Source: Xanthomonas theicola (GTDB lineage Bacteria > Pseudomonadota > Gammaproteobacteria > Xanthomonadales > Xanthomonadaceae). Taken from it: a stretch of 64,000 nucleotides of DNA. The position numbers were made by a program, and so were the translations under genes. Shown here piece by piece: positions 27,151 to 39,985 of the stretch (its first letter is position 1; each line of letters opens with the position of its first letter). The stretch covers positions 3,264,001 to 3,328,000 of the forward strand of contig NZ_CP049017.1 in NCBI RefSeq assembly GCF_014236795.1, read 5' to 3'. The notes beneath the pieces were generated by a model, which did not search any database, was not told where the DNA came from, and saw nothing but the letters and a program-made list of their open reading frames with translations.

Positions 27151-27680
27151 ATGGCCAAGAAGCACCCGATCCGGTTCCAGGCGGGCATGGGCCTGCCGGC
27201 GCTCTTGCGGTCCTAGGGGAGCCAGGCCCCATGCCGGCAAGCCGTACTTGAACAACGATGGCCGCAAGGCTTCTTTTGCCCAGCGTGTGGACATCGGCGG
27301 TCTTGCCCGTTGCACAGCCGCGACCTGCTCCAATGCAATCGCTGCCAACAGCAGGCCTGCTCGACGCGCGGCACCTTGTTCGCCGATGCCACATTGCCGT
27401 TGCGCAGCTGGTTCCTGGCGATCTACTCGCTCAGCCAGCACGGAACGGCATCCCGGCCCTGGCGCTGCGCCGGCAGCTCGGAGCGGGCGAGGACACCGCC
27501 AGGCTGATCAAACACAACTGGATGCAGGCCAGGGTCGAACGCGAAGCCTGCTGCCATCCGTTGAGCGGGGATGTGCAACGGGACGACGCCTTGGGGGGTG
27601 GAGAGCGGCAGGGCGCGGGGCAGGCCGTGGCAGCCCGGGCAAGACCCGGTTCGTGGCTGCCGTTCCGTGCTCCCCGCAGG
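27151..27680 (+). pseudogene. IS1595-family transposase remnant
   Basis: Start MAKKHPIRFQAGMGLPALLR is followed by a stop; the zinc-ribbon part is recognisable in other frames (LLQCNRCQQQACSTRGTLF, LPLRSWFLAIYSLSQHG), then LRRQLGAGEDTARLIKHNWM and LSGDVQRDDALGGGERQG (catalytic Asp region of the ISXO2-like domain). Frames change near 27210, 27450 and 27630, and the 3' end is cut at 27681 by an IS3 element. Non-functional. Confidence 0.75.
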
Positions 27681-28972
27681 GACTGAACCTGCCCCCAGAG
27701 AACGGACGCCAAGAAGCACGAGGTCAAGCGGCGTGCTTCATTTTCCTGGCGTAGTCGTTGGGCGACAGGTAGCCAAGCGCCGAGTGCAGGCGGGTGGGAT
27801 TGTAGAAGCCGTGGATGTAGCGGGCGATAGCGGCGTGGGCGGCCGCCTTGGTTTCGTACACGCCGGTCGCCTCTTCGTTCTTGAGCGTGGCGAAGAAGCT
27901 CTCGGCCACGGCGTTGTGCCCCGAGGGCAGGCTGCGCGCTCCCAGCCGTTGCCCTTGCGGCTGATGCTGGGCACGAAGCCGTGCGCGGCCAAGGTCTTGC
28001 CGAAGTCGCCGCTGGCGTACTGGGCGCCGCGATCGGGGTGGAACAGCACGCCAGCACCGACCGGTGCCACCGACCAGGCGTTGAGGAAGGCTTGCTGGAC
28101 CAGCGTGTCGGGCAGGCGCTCGGACAAGCTGTAGCCAAGCACTTGCCGGGTGCGCAGGTCGATGACCGTGGCCAGATACAGCCAGCCCTGGCGGGTCGGC
28201 AAGTAGGTGATGTCGCCCACCCAGGCCGGCACCGGGTTGTTCACGGCAAACTGCCGATCCAGCCGGTTCCCGGCCACCGGCCGGCCATGCCGGCTGTCGG
28301 TGGCGCGCGGCGTGAAGCGGCCCTTGGTCTTGCCGCACAGGCCTTCCTCGCGCATCAGCCGGGCCACGCGCTTATGGCCCACCGCGTGGGCACAGGCGCG
28401 CAGCGCCCGCACCATGCGCGGCCGCCCATACGTGCCGCGGCTGCCAGCATGCAGCGTGCGCAGGTCGGCACGCAGGGCCGCCTCGGGGTCCGGGCGATCC
28501 CGACGCTGTAGCCAGCCGTGGAAGCCGGAGACCGACACCGCCAGCAGGCGGCACAGCATCCGCAGTGGATAGCGAGCCCGTTCACGTGCGACGAAGGCGT
28601 ACCTCACTTGGACTCCCTGGCGAAGAACGCCGTCGCTTTTTTTTAGGATCTCGCGCTCCATCTTGAGCGTGGCGTTCTCGGCCCGCAGCCGGGCCAGTTC
28701 GCTCTCCATCTCGCTGACCGGCTTGCGGCTGGGAGAGCTCAGCGGCTGGCCGGCTCGGGATGCACCAAGCCAGTTGGCCAGTGTCTTGGCTGACATGTCC
28801 AGTTGCCGGGCGGCCTTGGCCGGCCCGATCGACTCAGCCAGGCCGACAGCCTGAGCCTTGAAGTCGTCCGTGTAGCGTCGTCCGTGTAGCGACGACGAGT
28901 AATGTGTTGCATGGAAACCTCCAGGATGCGATCAAAGTATCGCTTCCTGGCGTACGTTCCTGTGGGGCAGGT

Positions 28973-28979
<7 letters not shown>
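27681..28979 (-). mobile_element. IS3-family insertion sequence, copy 2 (1299 bp)
   Basis: The ends are long imperfect inverted repeats: GGACTGAACCTGCCCC at 27681 and the same 16 bases on the other strand ending at 28979, with similarity continuing through GAACGnACGCCAnGAAGC. No target duplication is visible (cag / acc). The element differs from copy 1 and is the same type as the remnant at 62465-63231. Its right end overlaps the last codons of liuD. Confidence 0.9.
27724..28912 (-). pseudogene. IS3-family OrfA/OrfB transposase with rearranged frames
   Basis: OrfA starts at 28912 but a 14-bp tandem duplication (CGCTACACGGACGA twice, near 28866-28893) shifts its frame early. OrfA continues with MSAKTLANWLGASRAGQPLS and reaches a run of eight A's near 28640; with seven A's it would end KKATAFFARESK and stop, but eight A's fuse it directly into OrfB (QVRYAFVARERARYPLRMLC). 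OrfB carries two catalytic Asp (VGDITYLPT, FHPDRGAQY). Then about 23 extra bases between NGWE and HNAVAESFFATLKNE put the catalytic Glu in another frame. The end is YLSPNDYARKMKHAA. Confidence 0.8.
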
Positions 28980-30982
<2,003 letters not shown>

Positions 30983-31724
30983 GGTCAGTTGCCTGGAGAA
31001 GAGGTGTCGTGTGTTGCTTGTGCAGTTGCAGTTGCAGTTGCAGTTGCTTTGGCCATTGCTGTTGCCATTGCTTTTGACTTACCGGGTTCCCTTCCGCAGC
31101 GGCGGCCATGGCGGGGAAAAACCCCGAAGGGGCGGCGCACATGGATGTGCGCCGTTCGCGGTAGGGGCAGGATGCCCCTTCCGCGAATCCCCGTCATGGA
31201 CGCGGACCCGGAGCGCGCAGCGCGGAGGGCGCGCTTTCTTTTGGTTACTTTTCTTTGCGCGAGCAAAGAAAAGTGACTCGCCGCAAGGCGAAAGCTTTTG
31301 CCTTTGCCTTGGTTCTGGCATTGAGATTTTGAAGCTTTGGAGCTTGAAGCTTTGAAGCAAGAGCAAGAGCTTCCGCTGGCGCGGGTCACTTTTCTTTGCT
31401 TGTGCAAAGAAAAGTAACCAAAAGAAAGCACACCCCGCAGCGCGCCCTCCGCGCTGCGCGCTCCGGGTCCGCAGACCCAACGGGCATTTTCCGACGGCAC
31501 ATCCATGTGCCGGCGGAAAACGACGCGCATCCTGCGCGTCGCCCTTCGGGTATTCGCCCGTTGGGTCTGCCGCGCTGAGGGGGCCCGGTAGATCAAAAGC
31601 AGAGCAAAGGCGACAGCAACAGCAACGGCAACGGCAGAGGCAACAGCAACAGCGGAGCTGGCTGGCACGGTCGGTGGGGCGGCCGACGACCGCCGCGCTT
31701 GCACAGCAGGGCGATCGCGCCCGC
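30983..31724. repeat. Structured, roughly mirror-symmetric intergenic repeat inside the liu operon
   Basis: No gene is visible in these 742 bp. From the outside inwards it holds: runs of a hexamer (TTGCAG type, 31018-31077) opposed by CAACAG/CAACGG runs (31590-31655); palindromes GGCGCACATGGATGTGCGCC (31134-31153) and CGGCACATCCATGTGCCG (31495-31512); long arms containing GGACCCGGAGCGCGCAGCGC (left near 31204, inverted near 31470); and hairpins ACTTTTCTTTGC...GCAAAGAAAAGT at 31247-31274 and 31388-31415. The centre (31280-31385) is AT-richer. The arrangement would fold into a very large stem-loop between liuB and liuD. Confidence 0.7.
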
Positions 31725-33335
<1,611 letters not shown>

Positions 33336-33368
33336 GGCACGGGACCGTGGAGGATGGAAGAAGGCGTT

Positions 33369-33442
33369 TCTGCAGGAGGGGCTTCAGCCCCGAGGCGGCC
33401 TTACCGAAAAAGCGTCGGGGTTCAAACCCTTCCTGCAGGGGA
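33369..33442. repeat. REP doublet between liuA and liuB
   Basis: Two REP cores face each other: GCAGGAGGGGCTTCAGCCCC and, about 25 bp on, GGGGTTCAAACCCTTCCTGC. Such inverted pairs are REPIN-like units. They occupy nearly the whole liuA-liuB gap and end at the liuA stop codon. Confidence 0.6.
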
Positions 33443-34606
33443 TCACTTGGTCCGCTCGAACAGTTCGCGGCCGATCAGCATGCGGCGGATTTCCGAGGTG
33501 CCGGCGCCGATCTCGTACAGCTTGGCGTCGCGCCACAGGCGCCCGGTCGGGTAATCGTTGATGTAGCCGTTGCCGCCGAGCACCTGGATCGCCTGGCCGG
33601 TGAGCCAGGTCGCCTTCTCGGCGGCATACAGGATCGCGCCGGCCGCGTCCTGGCGGGTGGTGCGGCCGGCGTCGCAGGCGCGCGCCACCGCATACACGTA
33701 GGCGCGGCAGGCGTTGAGGCCCACGTACATGTCGGCCAGCTTGCCCTGCATCAGTTGGAAACTGCCGATCGCCTCGCCGAACTGGCGGCGCGCGTGCACG
33801 TACGGCATCACCACGTCCATCGCCGCGGCCATCAGCCCCAGCGGGCCGCCGCACAGCACCAGCCGCTCGTAGTCCAGGCCGGACATCAGCACGCGCACGC
33901 CGCCGCCGACGCTGCCCAGCACGTTCTCCACCGGCACCGCGCAATCCTGGAACACCAGTTCGCAGGTGTTGGAGCCGCGCATGCCGAGCTTGTCCAGCTT
34001 CTGCGCGGTGCCGAAGCCGGGCATGCCCTTCTCGACCAGGAACGCGGTGATGCCGCGCGCGCCGCCGGCCGGGTCGGTCTTGGCGTAGACCACCAGCACG
34101 TCGGCGTCGGGGCCGTTGGTGATCCACATCTTGTTGCCGTTGAGCCGGTAATGGTCGCCGTGCAGTTCGGCGCGCAGTTTCATCGAGACCACGTCCGAGC
34201 CGGCGCCCGGTTCGCTCATCGCCAGCGCGCCGACGTGCTCGCCGCTGCACAGCCGCGGCAGGTAGCGCGCCTTCTGCGCCTGGCTGCCGTTCTTGCGCAG
34301 CTGGTTGACGCACAGGTTCGAATGCGCGCCGTAGGACAGGCCGATGGCGCCGGAGGCGCGCGAGATCTCCTCCATCGCCACCACGTGCGCCAGATAGCCC
34401 ATCGCGCTGCCGCCATAGGCCTCTTCCACGGTCAGGCCGAGCAGACCCTGCTCGCCGAGCTTGCGCCACAGCGGTGACGGGAACGCGTTGTCGCGGTCGG
34501 CCTGTTCGGCCAGCGGCGCGATCTCGCGCGCGGCGAAGGCGGCCACCGTGTCGCGCAACAGGTCGATGTCCTCCCCCAGTTCGAAATTCAACGACGGCAT
34601 CAGCAT
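33443..34606 (-). CDS. liuA: Isovaleryl-CoA dehydrogenase
   Basis: A 387-residue acyl-CoA dehydrogenase. Visible signatures: [17 protein letters not shown] and [18 protein letters not shown] (FAD/substrate region), [15 protein letters not shown], and [16 protein letters not shown], where the Glu after Tyr is the position of the catalytic base specific to isovaleryl-CoA dehydrogenases (in helix G). The C-terminus ([30 protein letters not shown]) is standard. It oxidises isovaleryl-CoA to 3-methylcrotonyl-CoA, feeding LiuB/LiuD. First gene of the minus-strand operon; divergent from a TetR regulator, which probably controls it. Confidence 0.93.
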   Translation of the reverse strand: MLMPSLNFELGEDIDLLRDTVAAFAAREIAPLAEQADRDNAFPSPLWRKLGEQGLLGLTVEEAYGGSAMGYLAHVVAMEEISRASGAIGLSYGAHSNLCVNQLRKNGSQAQKARYLPRLCSGEHVGALAMSEPGAGSDVVSMKLRAELHGDHYRLNGNKMWITNGPDADVLVVYAKTDPAGGARGITAFLVEKGMPGFGTAQKLDKLGMRGSNTCELVFQDCAVPVENVLGSVGGGVRVLMSGLDYERLVLCGGPLGLMAAAMDVVMPYVHARRQFGEAIGSFQLMQGKLADMYVGLNACRAYVYAVARACDAGRTTRQDAAGAILYAAEKATWLTGQAIQVLGGNGYINDYPTGRLWRDAKLYEIGAGTSEIRRMLIGRELFERTK

Positions 34607-34708
34607 GGCGGGCGGGCTCCGGAAGCGGGCGTGCGGCGGATGGGGCGCCTAGACCAGGCGGCGCCGGGGAATGAACGCCAGCGTAGCCGGGAACGGTAAA
34701 GAAGTGAA

Positions 34709-34725
34709 CAATTATTCATTAATTG
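34709..34725. promoter_or_regulatory. Candidate TetR operator between liuA and its divergent regulator
   Basis: An AT-rich inverted repeat CAATT-ATTCATT-AATTG lies 17 bp before the TetR-family start codon, in a region otherwise GC-rich. The flanks (GTGAACAATT / AATTGAACCT) extend the AT-rich block. The position between divergent genes suits an operator for both promoters. Assignment is by position and symmetry only. Confidence 0.45.
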
Positions 34726-34741
34726 AACCTAGAATCACCCC

Positions 34742-35359
34742 ATGGCCTACAAACGCTCCGCCCTGATGGAAGAACGCCTTGCCGGCAACCGCCAGCGGAT
34801 CCTGCTGGCGGCGCGGCGGCTGGTCGCGGCCGGCGGCTTCCGCGGCGCGCCGGTCACGGCGGTGGCGGCCGCGGCGGGGGTGTCCACCGGGCTGATCTAC
34901 CGCCACTTCCCATCCAAGGCCGAGCTGTTCGTGGAAGTGCTGACCGCGGCGGTGGACCACGAACTGGCGATCCTGCACGGCATCGCCGCCGAACCGGCGC
35001 CGGCGGCGCAGCGCCTGCGCGCGGCGATCGCCTCGTTCGTGCGCCGCGCGCTGGCCGGGCCGGGACTGGCCTACGCCTTCATCGCCGAACCGGTGGAGCC
35101 GGAAGTGGACGCCGAACGCATCCGCTGCCGGCGCCTGTTCGGCGATCTGTTCAAAGGCATTCTGGCCGACGGCGTGGCCGCCGGCGAATTCCCGGCGCAG
35201 GACCTGGACGCGGCCGCGGCCTGCCTGGTCGGCGCCTATACCGAAGCCCTGGTCGGGCCGACCGCGCCCAGCCGCGACGGCCCGCGCGACAGCGAATGCC
35301 TGGTCGAGGCGGTATGCGGTTTCTGCCTGCGCGCGGTCGGCAGTGCACAGGCGGGATAG
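34742..35359 (+). CDS. TetR-family transcriptional regulator of the liu operon (LiuQ-like)
   Basis: A 205-residue regulator. The N-terminus has the TetR helix-turn-helix (NRQRILLAARRLVAAGGFRG then VTAVAAAAGVSTGLIYRHFP, SKAELFVEVL). The C-terminal domain (AIASFVRRALAGPGLAYAFI, FIAEPVEPEVDAERIRCRRL) is the ligand-binding part. In several proteobacteria a TetR protein called LiuQ controls branched-chain amino-acid degradation; the divergent arrangement with liuA supports the same role here, but that is inference. Start ATG at 34742, right after the AT-rich palindrome. Confidence 0.88.
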   Translation: MAYKRSALMEERLAGNRQRILLAARRLVAAGGFRGAPVTAVAAAAGVSTGLIYRHFPSKAELFVEVLTAAVDHELAILHGIAAEPAPAAQRLRAAIASFVRRALAGPGLAYAFIAEPVEPEVDAERIRCRRLFGDLFKGILADGVAAGEFPAQDLDAAAACLVGAYTEALVGPTAPSRDGPRDSECLVEAVCGFCLRAVGSAQAG

Positions 35360-35622
35360 CGGCGCTTGCGCAGCTACGCTCCGGCGCAGTGTCGGCGGCG
35401 ACCGGGCCACGTATGCGGTAGGGCGGCGGCGCAACGCTGCGACCGGGCAGCGCACCGAAACAGCCGCGATGCTGAGGCGTTTCCCGGTCCGCGGCAAACT
35501 GCTGCGATGCAGCACGCATCGTCTGCGGTCCGCTGCATCGCCGGGCTGCCGTGCGCGGCAAACGCTGGCTATACTCGGCCGCGTAGCGGTGGTCCGGTCA
35601 CCACGTGCCAAAGGGGTGTGAT

Positions 35623-36141
35623 GTGCGGAATTACGACCTCGAATTTCTCAAGCGGTTCTCGTTGGTGATCGGCCTGCTGGCCGTCATCACCTTGGGCCTG
35701 ATCGCGTTCGCGGCCTACCTGCACGGCGTGATTCCGCCGGAGGTCTCGCCGGTCGCGCTCAAACGCACCGAGGAACGCATCGCGCCGTCGGGCGCGGTCT
35801 ATGCCGGCAGCACCGGCGCCGCGGCACAGGCCGCCGCGCAGGCGGCGGCGCTGGCCAAGGCCTCGGCGCAGGTGGCCTACGGCGGCACCACCGACGGCAA
35901 GGTGATCTTCGACAACCTGTGCACCGCCTGCCACACCACCGGCGTCGGCAAGTCGCCGACCCTGGATCATTCGCATTGGGATGCGCGCATCGCGCAAGGC
36001 AAGGACACCCTGTACAAGCACGCGATCGAAGGCTATACCGGCCCCGACGGCGGGATCATGCCGCCCAAGGGCGGCAATCCGGCGCTCAGCGAGGCGCAGG
36101 TCCATGCCACGGTCGACTGGATGCTATCCAACCTGAAGTAA
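35623..36141 (+). CDS. Cytochrome c5-type monohaem c cytochrome, membrane-anchored
   Basis: A 172-residue protein. An N-terminal membrane anchor (FSLVIGLLAVITLGLIAFAA) is followed by an Ala-rich linker and a class I cytochrome c domain with the haem motif CTACH and a distal Met in GPDGGIMPPKGG. The preferred start is GTG at 35623 (MRNYDLEFLKRF), preceded by AAAGGGG at the right distance; an upstream GTG at 35605 would add six residues. A periplasm-facing electron carrier. It has its own terminator and stands alone. The 263-bp gap before it holds no recognisable gene. Confidence 0.88.
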   Translation: MRNYDLEFLKRFSLVIGLLAVITLGLIAFAAYLHGVIPPEVSPVALKRTEERIAPSGAVYAGSTGAAAQAAAQAAALAKASAQVAYGGTTDGKVIFDNLCTACHTTGVGKSPTLDHSHWDARIAQGKDTLYKHAIEGYTGPDGGIMPPKGGNPALSEAQVHATVDWMLSNLK

Positions 36142-36162
36142 CCTGCGCATCCTGCGGGTTCC

Positions 36163-36187
36163 AGCGCCGCCTCCGGGCGGCGCTTTC
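36163..36187 (+). terminator. Rho-independent terminator after the cytochrome gene
   Basis: AGCGCCGCC-TCCG-GGCGGCGCT, a 9-bp perfect stem with a 4-base loop, followed by TTCGTG. It lies 21 bp beyond the stop codon. The T-run is short, so strength is uncertain. Confidence 0.6.
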
Positions 36188-36234
36188 GTGTTCGATGCCG
36201 GCCGCGTGCCGACGAGCTAAGGAGCGTGATCGCA

Positions 36235-37964
36235 TGCGCGTGCTGCCCCCGATGTTGTCGTTGTTGCTGATCGCCGGCGCGCCCGCCGCGCATGCGTTGA
36301 CGCTGCCGCAATTGGTCCCGATCGGGCAGTTGCGGCCGTCCGACACCACGCCGCAGGGCGTGGTGTTCGAAGGCGTGGTCACCGCGCGCGTGCAGGCCGG
36401 CGGCGACGGCTACCTGGTACAGGACGCCGGCGACGGCGACCCGCTCACTGCCGACGCGCTGCTGGTGCAGGGCGACGCCGACGCCACGCTGGTTCCGGGC
36501 GACCGGGTGCGGGTCTGGGGCGAGCTGGCGCCGCGCCGCGCGGCCGGCGCGACGGGCGCCGGCGTGCCGTTCGCCGGGCGCCGCGTGCACGCGGCCGGGC
36601 ATGCCGTGCTGGCGCGCGCGCAGCCGCTGCCACTGCAGGTGCTCGACGCCGCGCCGGCCGACTGGTCGGCGTTGGCCGGCATGCGCGTGCGCATCGACGC
36701 GCCGCTGACCGTGGTCGATACCCACGCGCTGGCCAAGGCCGGCGAACTCGGCGCCGCCTTCGGCGGGCGCCTGTGGCAACCCAGCGAGATCGCCACACCG
36801 GGCAGCGCCGAGCAGGCCGCGGCGATCGCCGACAACGCGCGGCGCCTGCTGCGCCTGGGCGAGACCGCGGCGCATGCGCCCGACGGCCTGCCCGCCTACC
36901 TGGGCACCGGCCAGGCGGCCGTTGTGCCGCGCGCCGGCACAACGCTGCAGGGTGTGGAAGGCAGCGTCGGCGGCGTGGTCGAGGGCGCGGCGCGGCTGTA
37001 TCCGACCGCGCCGTTGCAAATGGTCCCGCCGCCGCTACCGGCGCCGCCGCAGGTCGCCGGCAGCGTGCGCGTGGCCGCGTTCAACCTGGAGAACTTCTTC
37101 AACGGCGACGGCCACGGCGGCGGCTTCCCGACCTTGCGCGGCGCGCGCAGCGCGGCCGAGTTCCAGGCGCAGCTGGCCAAGCTGGTCGCCACCATCGGCC
37201 CGCTGCAGGCCGATGTCGCCGCGCTGATGGAACTGGAGAACGATGGCGACGGGCCGACCTCGGCGATCGCCACGCTGGTGACCGCGCTCAACGCCGGCGA
37301 CGGCGGCGACTGGCGCTTCGTCGCGGTGGGGCACGGCTCCGGCGACAACCCGATCCGGGTCGGGCTGATCTACCGCGCCTCGCGGGTCAGCGCGGTCGGC
37401 AAGCCGGCGCTGCTGGAAGGTGGCCCATTCGCCGCGCACAGCCAGATGCCGCTGGCGCAGACGTTCCGGCGCGGCAACGGGCAGCCGTTCGTGGTCGTGG
37501 CCAACCACTTCAAGTCCAAGGGCTGCGGCGACGCGGCCGCGGACGATGCCGACCGCGGCGACGGCCAGGGCTGCTGGAACGCCACCCGCACCGAGTCGGC
37601 GCGGCGCCTGGACGCCTGGCTGCGCACCGATCCCACCGGCAGCGGCAGCCACGTCAGCGTCCTGCTCGGCGACTTCAACGCCTACGCGATGGAGGACCCG
37701 CTGCGCCTGTTGCGCGACGCCGGCTGGCGCGATGCGCTGTCGGAGGCTCACGCCGAACAGCCCTACAGCTTCGTCTACCGCGGCCTCAGCGGCCGCCTCG
37801 ACCACGCCCTGCTGAGCCCGGCGCTGGCGCCGCTGCTGCGCGGCGCCGCCGAATGGCACGTCAACGCCGACTCGCCCAACGCGGACGGCTACCGCGAACG
37901 CAACCTGCCTGGCCCGTGGCGCAGCTCCGATCACGATCCTCTGCTGCTGGGCTTGGCGCTTTGA
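36235..37964 (+). CDS. Secreted endonuclease/exonuclease/phosphatase-family nuclease (ExeM/NucH-like)
   Basis: A 576-residue protein. Signal peptide (MLSLLLIAGAPAAHA), an OB-fold-like region to about residue 270 (QGVVFEGVVTARVQ, GDRVRVWGEL), then an EEP nuclease domain: VRVAAFNLENFFNGDG, VAALMELENDGDGP (metal-binding Glu), VVVANHFKSKGCGD, VSVLLGDFNAYAMEDP (Asp/Asn pair) and the C-terminal WRSSDHDPLLLGL with the catalytic SDHDP. The gap between ANHFKSKGC and the CWN motif is typical of ExeM-type extracellular DNases. Start ATG at 36235 after AAGGAG. Likely exported DNase; the C-terminal membrane anchor of some relatives is absent. Confidence 0.9.
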
Positions 37965-38156
37965 GAGCGGGGGTTGGTTGGTCGGGATTCGGGATTCGTT
38001 GAAGCGGAGGGTCGCAAGCGGTCGGTTTTGCGGTCTGCGTTTCGGGAAAAGAGCGTGGAATGACCAGCCATTCGGCTGTTGAACAGTCGGGATTGGGATG
38101 GGGCGGGCCGCAGGCCGCGAATCCCGCTTTTGCCAATCCCCAATCCCCAATCCCGG

Positions 38157-38537
38157 CTAGCCGTGGCGATGCCCGCTGCGCCGCCAGTTCCACAGGTGCG
38201 CGCTCGCCAGCAGCAGACTGCCGATCACGGTGCCCGGGGTTTCGGCCTGCGCGCTGGGGAATCCGACCGCACCGGCCAGCAATCCGCATAGCCCGAGCAC
38301 GGCCATCGTCCACAGCGGCCACGGCAGCGGCCGCTGCCGCTGCGCGCGCCACAGCGCCAGCCCGGCCAAGGGCAGCGCGATCGCCACGAACAGCGCATGC
38401 ACCCATTCGGCCTGTGCCCACACGCCGAACAGGGGCAGGGCCGCGGCCAGCAGCGGCAGCGCCAGGCAGTGCAGCAGGCACAGCCCGGACAACAGCACGG
38501 CGGAGGCATCGAAGAACGGCTGGGGCAGGGATTTCAT
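38157..38537 (-). CDS. MerC-domain membrane protein
   Basis: A 126-residue protein with four hydrophobic segments; the first holds the MerC Cys pair (LLSGLCLLHCLALPLLAAAL). The alternative start at 38555 (MPESPPMKSL) is six residues upstream and lies closer to the regulatory box. MerC proteins bind and carry Hg(II), but many homologues occur in zinc-related loci. Here it is divergent from a COG0523 zinc GTPase gene with a Zur-like box between them, so a role in metal transport under zinc limitation is more likely than mercury resistance. Confidence 0.8.
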   Translation of the reverse strand: MKSLPQPFFDASAVLLSGLCLLHCLALPLLAAALPLFGVWAQAEWVHALFVAIALPLAGLALWRAQRQRPLPWPLWTMAVLGLCGLLAGAVGFPSAQAETPGTVIGSLLLASAHLWNWRRSGHRHG

Positions 38538-38558
38538 GGGCGGCGACTCCGGCATTGA

Positions 38559-38578
38559 AGTGTTATATAGTAACATTT
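38559..38578. promoter_or_regulatory. Zur-like box between merC-like and COG0523 genes
   Basis: TGTTA-TATAG-TAACA (38561-38575) is a perfect inverted repeat with 5-bp spacing, followed by TTTC, close to the gammaproteobacterial Zur consensus (GAAATGTTATA-n-TATAACATTTC). It lies 23 bp before one start codon and 5-23 bp from the other, as expected for a repressor site that controls both divergent genes. Identification is by motif and context. Confidence 0.7.
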
Positions 38579-38600
38579 CTCCCGCCACGTCCAAGCCGCC

Positions 38601-39926
38601 ATGCCACTGCCCGCCGTGCTCGACCGCCGCCTTCCCGTCACCGTCCTGTCCGGCTTCCTCGGCGTCGGCAAGACCACCTTGCTCAACCGCGTGCTGCGCA
38701 ACCGCGATGGCCGCCGCGTGGCGGTGATCGTCAACGACATGAGCGAGATCAACATCGATGCCGCGCTGATCCGCGACGGCGGCGCCGCGCTCAGCCGCAC
38801 CGAGGAGACCCTGGTCGAGTTCAGCAACGGCTGCATCTGCTGCACGCTGCGCGACGACTTGCGCCAGGAAGTGCAGCGCCTGGCCGACAGCGGCTGCTAC
38901 GACTACCTGCTGATCGAATCCACCGGCATTTCCGAGCCGATGCCGGTCGCCGCCACGTTCGCGGTGCGCGACGAGCACGGCCGCAGCCTGGCCGACGTGG
39001 CGCGGCTGGACACCATGCTCACCGTGGTCGACGGAGTGAGCTTCCTGCGCGATTTCGGCTCGGCCGAGCGCCTGGCCGAGCGTGGCCTGCAAGCCGGCGC
39101 CGACGACGAGCGCGGGCTGGTCAACCTGCTGGTGGAGCAGATCGAGTTCGCCGATGTGATCGTGATCGGCAAGTGCGACCTGGCCACCCCGGCCACGCTG
39201 GCGCGCACCCGCGCGGTCCTGCGCGCACTCAACCGCGACGCGCACATCGTCGAGGCCAGCCACGGCGAGGTGCCGCTGGACCTGGTGCTGGACACCGGCC
39301 GCTTCGACTTCGTGCGCGCGCAGCTGGCGCCGGGCTGGATGCAGGCATTGCGCGGCGAGCACGCGCCGGAAACCGAGCAGTTCGGCATCGGCAGCTTCGT
39401 CTACCGCGCGCGGCGCCCGTTCCATCCGTTGCGCTTCGCGCGGCTGGCGCAGAACGGCCTGCGCGACGTGGTCCGCAGCAAGGGCTTCTTCTGGCTGGCC
39501 AGCCGCATGGACTGGGTCGGCGAACTGTCGATCGCCGGCGCCGCCACCCAGACCCAGGCCGCCGGCTTCTGGTACGCCGCGCGCGAACGCGTCGAGCAGG
39601 GCCTGCTGGACACGCCGCTGCCGTTGCCGCCGCGGCCGCTGCCGTATACCGAGCTGGGCTGGCAGCGCCAGCACAGCGCGTGCTTGAGCGCGCCGCCGCC
39701 GCGCGCCGAAGAGGTCGGCGACGCGCGCGAATACGCCGCGCTGCGCGCGCTGTGGCATCCGCTGTGGGGCGACCGCCGCCAGGAACTGGCGGTGATCGGC
39801 GTCGGCCTGGACGAGCCGCGGGTACGCGCCGAACTCGACGCCTGCCTGCTCGACGACGCGGAACTGGGGCGCGGGCCGGTCGCCTGGCAGGCGCTGGCCG
39901 ATCCGTTTCCGGTGTGGCGGCGCTGA
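38601..39926 (+). CDS. COG0523-family zinc GTPase/metallochaperone (ZigA/YciC type)
   Basis: A 441-residue P-loop GTPase: Walker A ([16 protein letters not shown]), the CxCC metal motif ([14 protein letters not shown]), Walker B-like ([15 protein letters not shown]), and the guanine-specificity motif in [13 protein letters not shown]. The C-terminal CobW_C domain ([19 protein letters not shown]) is present. Members deliver zinc to apo-enzymes under starvation. The Zur-like box immediately upstream and the divergent MerC protein support the zinc role rather than cobalamin synthesis. Confidence 0.9.
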   Translation: MPLPAVLDRRLPVTVLSGFLGVGKTTLLNRVLRNRDGRRVAVIVNDMSEINIDAALIRDGGAALSRTEETLVEFSNGCICCTLRDDLRQEVQRLADSGCYDYLLIESTGISEPMPVAATFAVRDEHGRSLADVARLDTMLTVVDGVSFLRDFGSAERLAERGLQAGADDERGLVNLLVEQIEFADVIVIGKCDLATPATLARTRAVLRALNRDAHIVEASHGEVPLDLVLDTGRFDFVRAQLAPGWMQALRGEHAPETEQFGIGSFVYRARRPFHPLRFARLAQNGLRDVVRSKGFFWLASRMDWVGELSIAGAATQTQAAGFWYAARERVEQGLLDTPLPLPPRPLPYTELGWQRQHSACLSAPPPRAEEVGDAREYAALRALWHPLWGDRRQELAVIGVGLDEPRVRAELDACLLDDAELGRGPVAWQALADPFPVWRR

Positions 39927-39985
39927 CTCCTCCTCGTGCTCGCGAGGCACTGCGGTTTAACGGCCTGCCGCACTCCGCTCTCACC

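Noticed and set aside
25814..27754. A 646-codon plus frame running past the end of the exoprotein gene
   Set aside because: Out of frame with the exoprotein and composed of shadow sequence plus one frame of the IS1595 remnant.
31010..31660. Hexamer repeats considered as a CRISPR-like array
   Set aside because: The units are 6 bp, contiguous and have no unique spacers of constant length.
37975..38155. GGGATTCGGGATTC / CCAATCCCCAATCCC tracts as a possible gene end or attachment site
   Set aside because: The same motif occurs at 48100-48155 and 48285-48300 and is a common simple intergenic repeat; no integrase or tRNA is nearby.
38157..38555. Mercury-resistance operon
   Set aside because: Only a MerC-like protein is present, with no merR, merT, merP or merA; the Zur-like box and COG0523 gene point to zinc.
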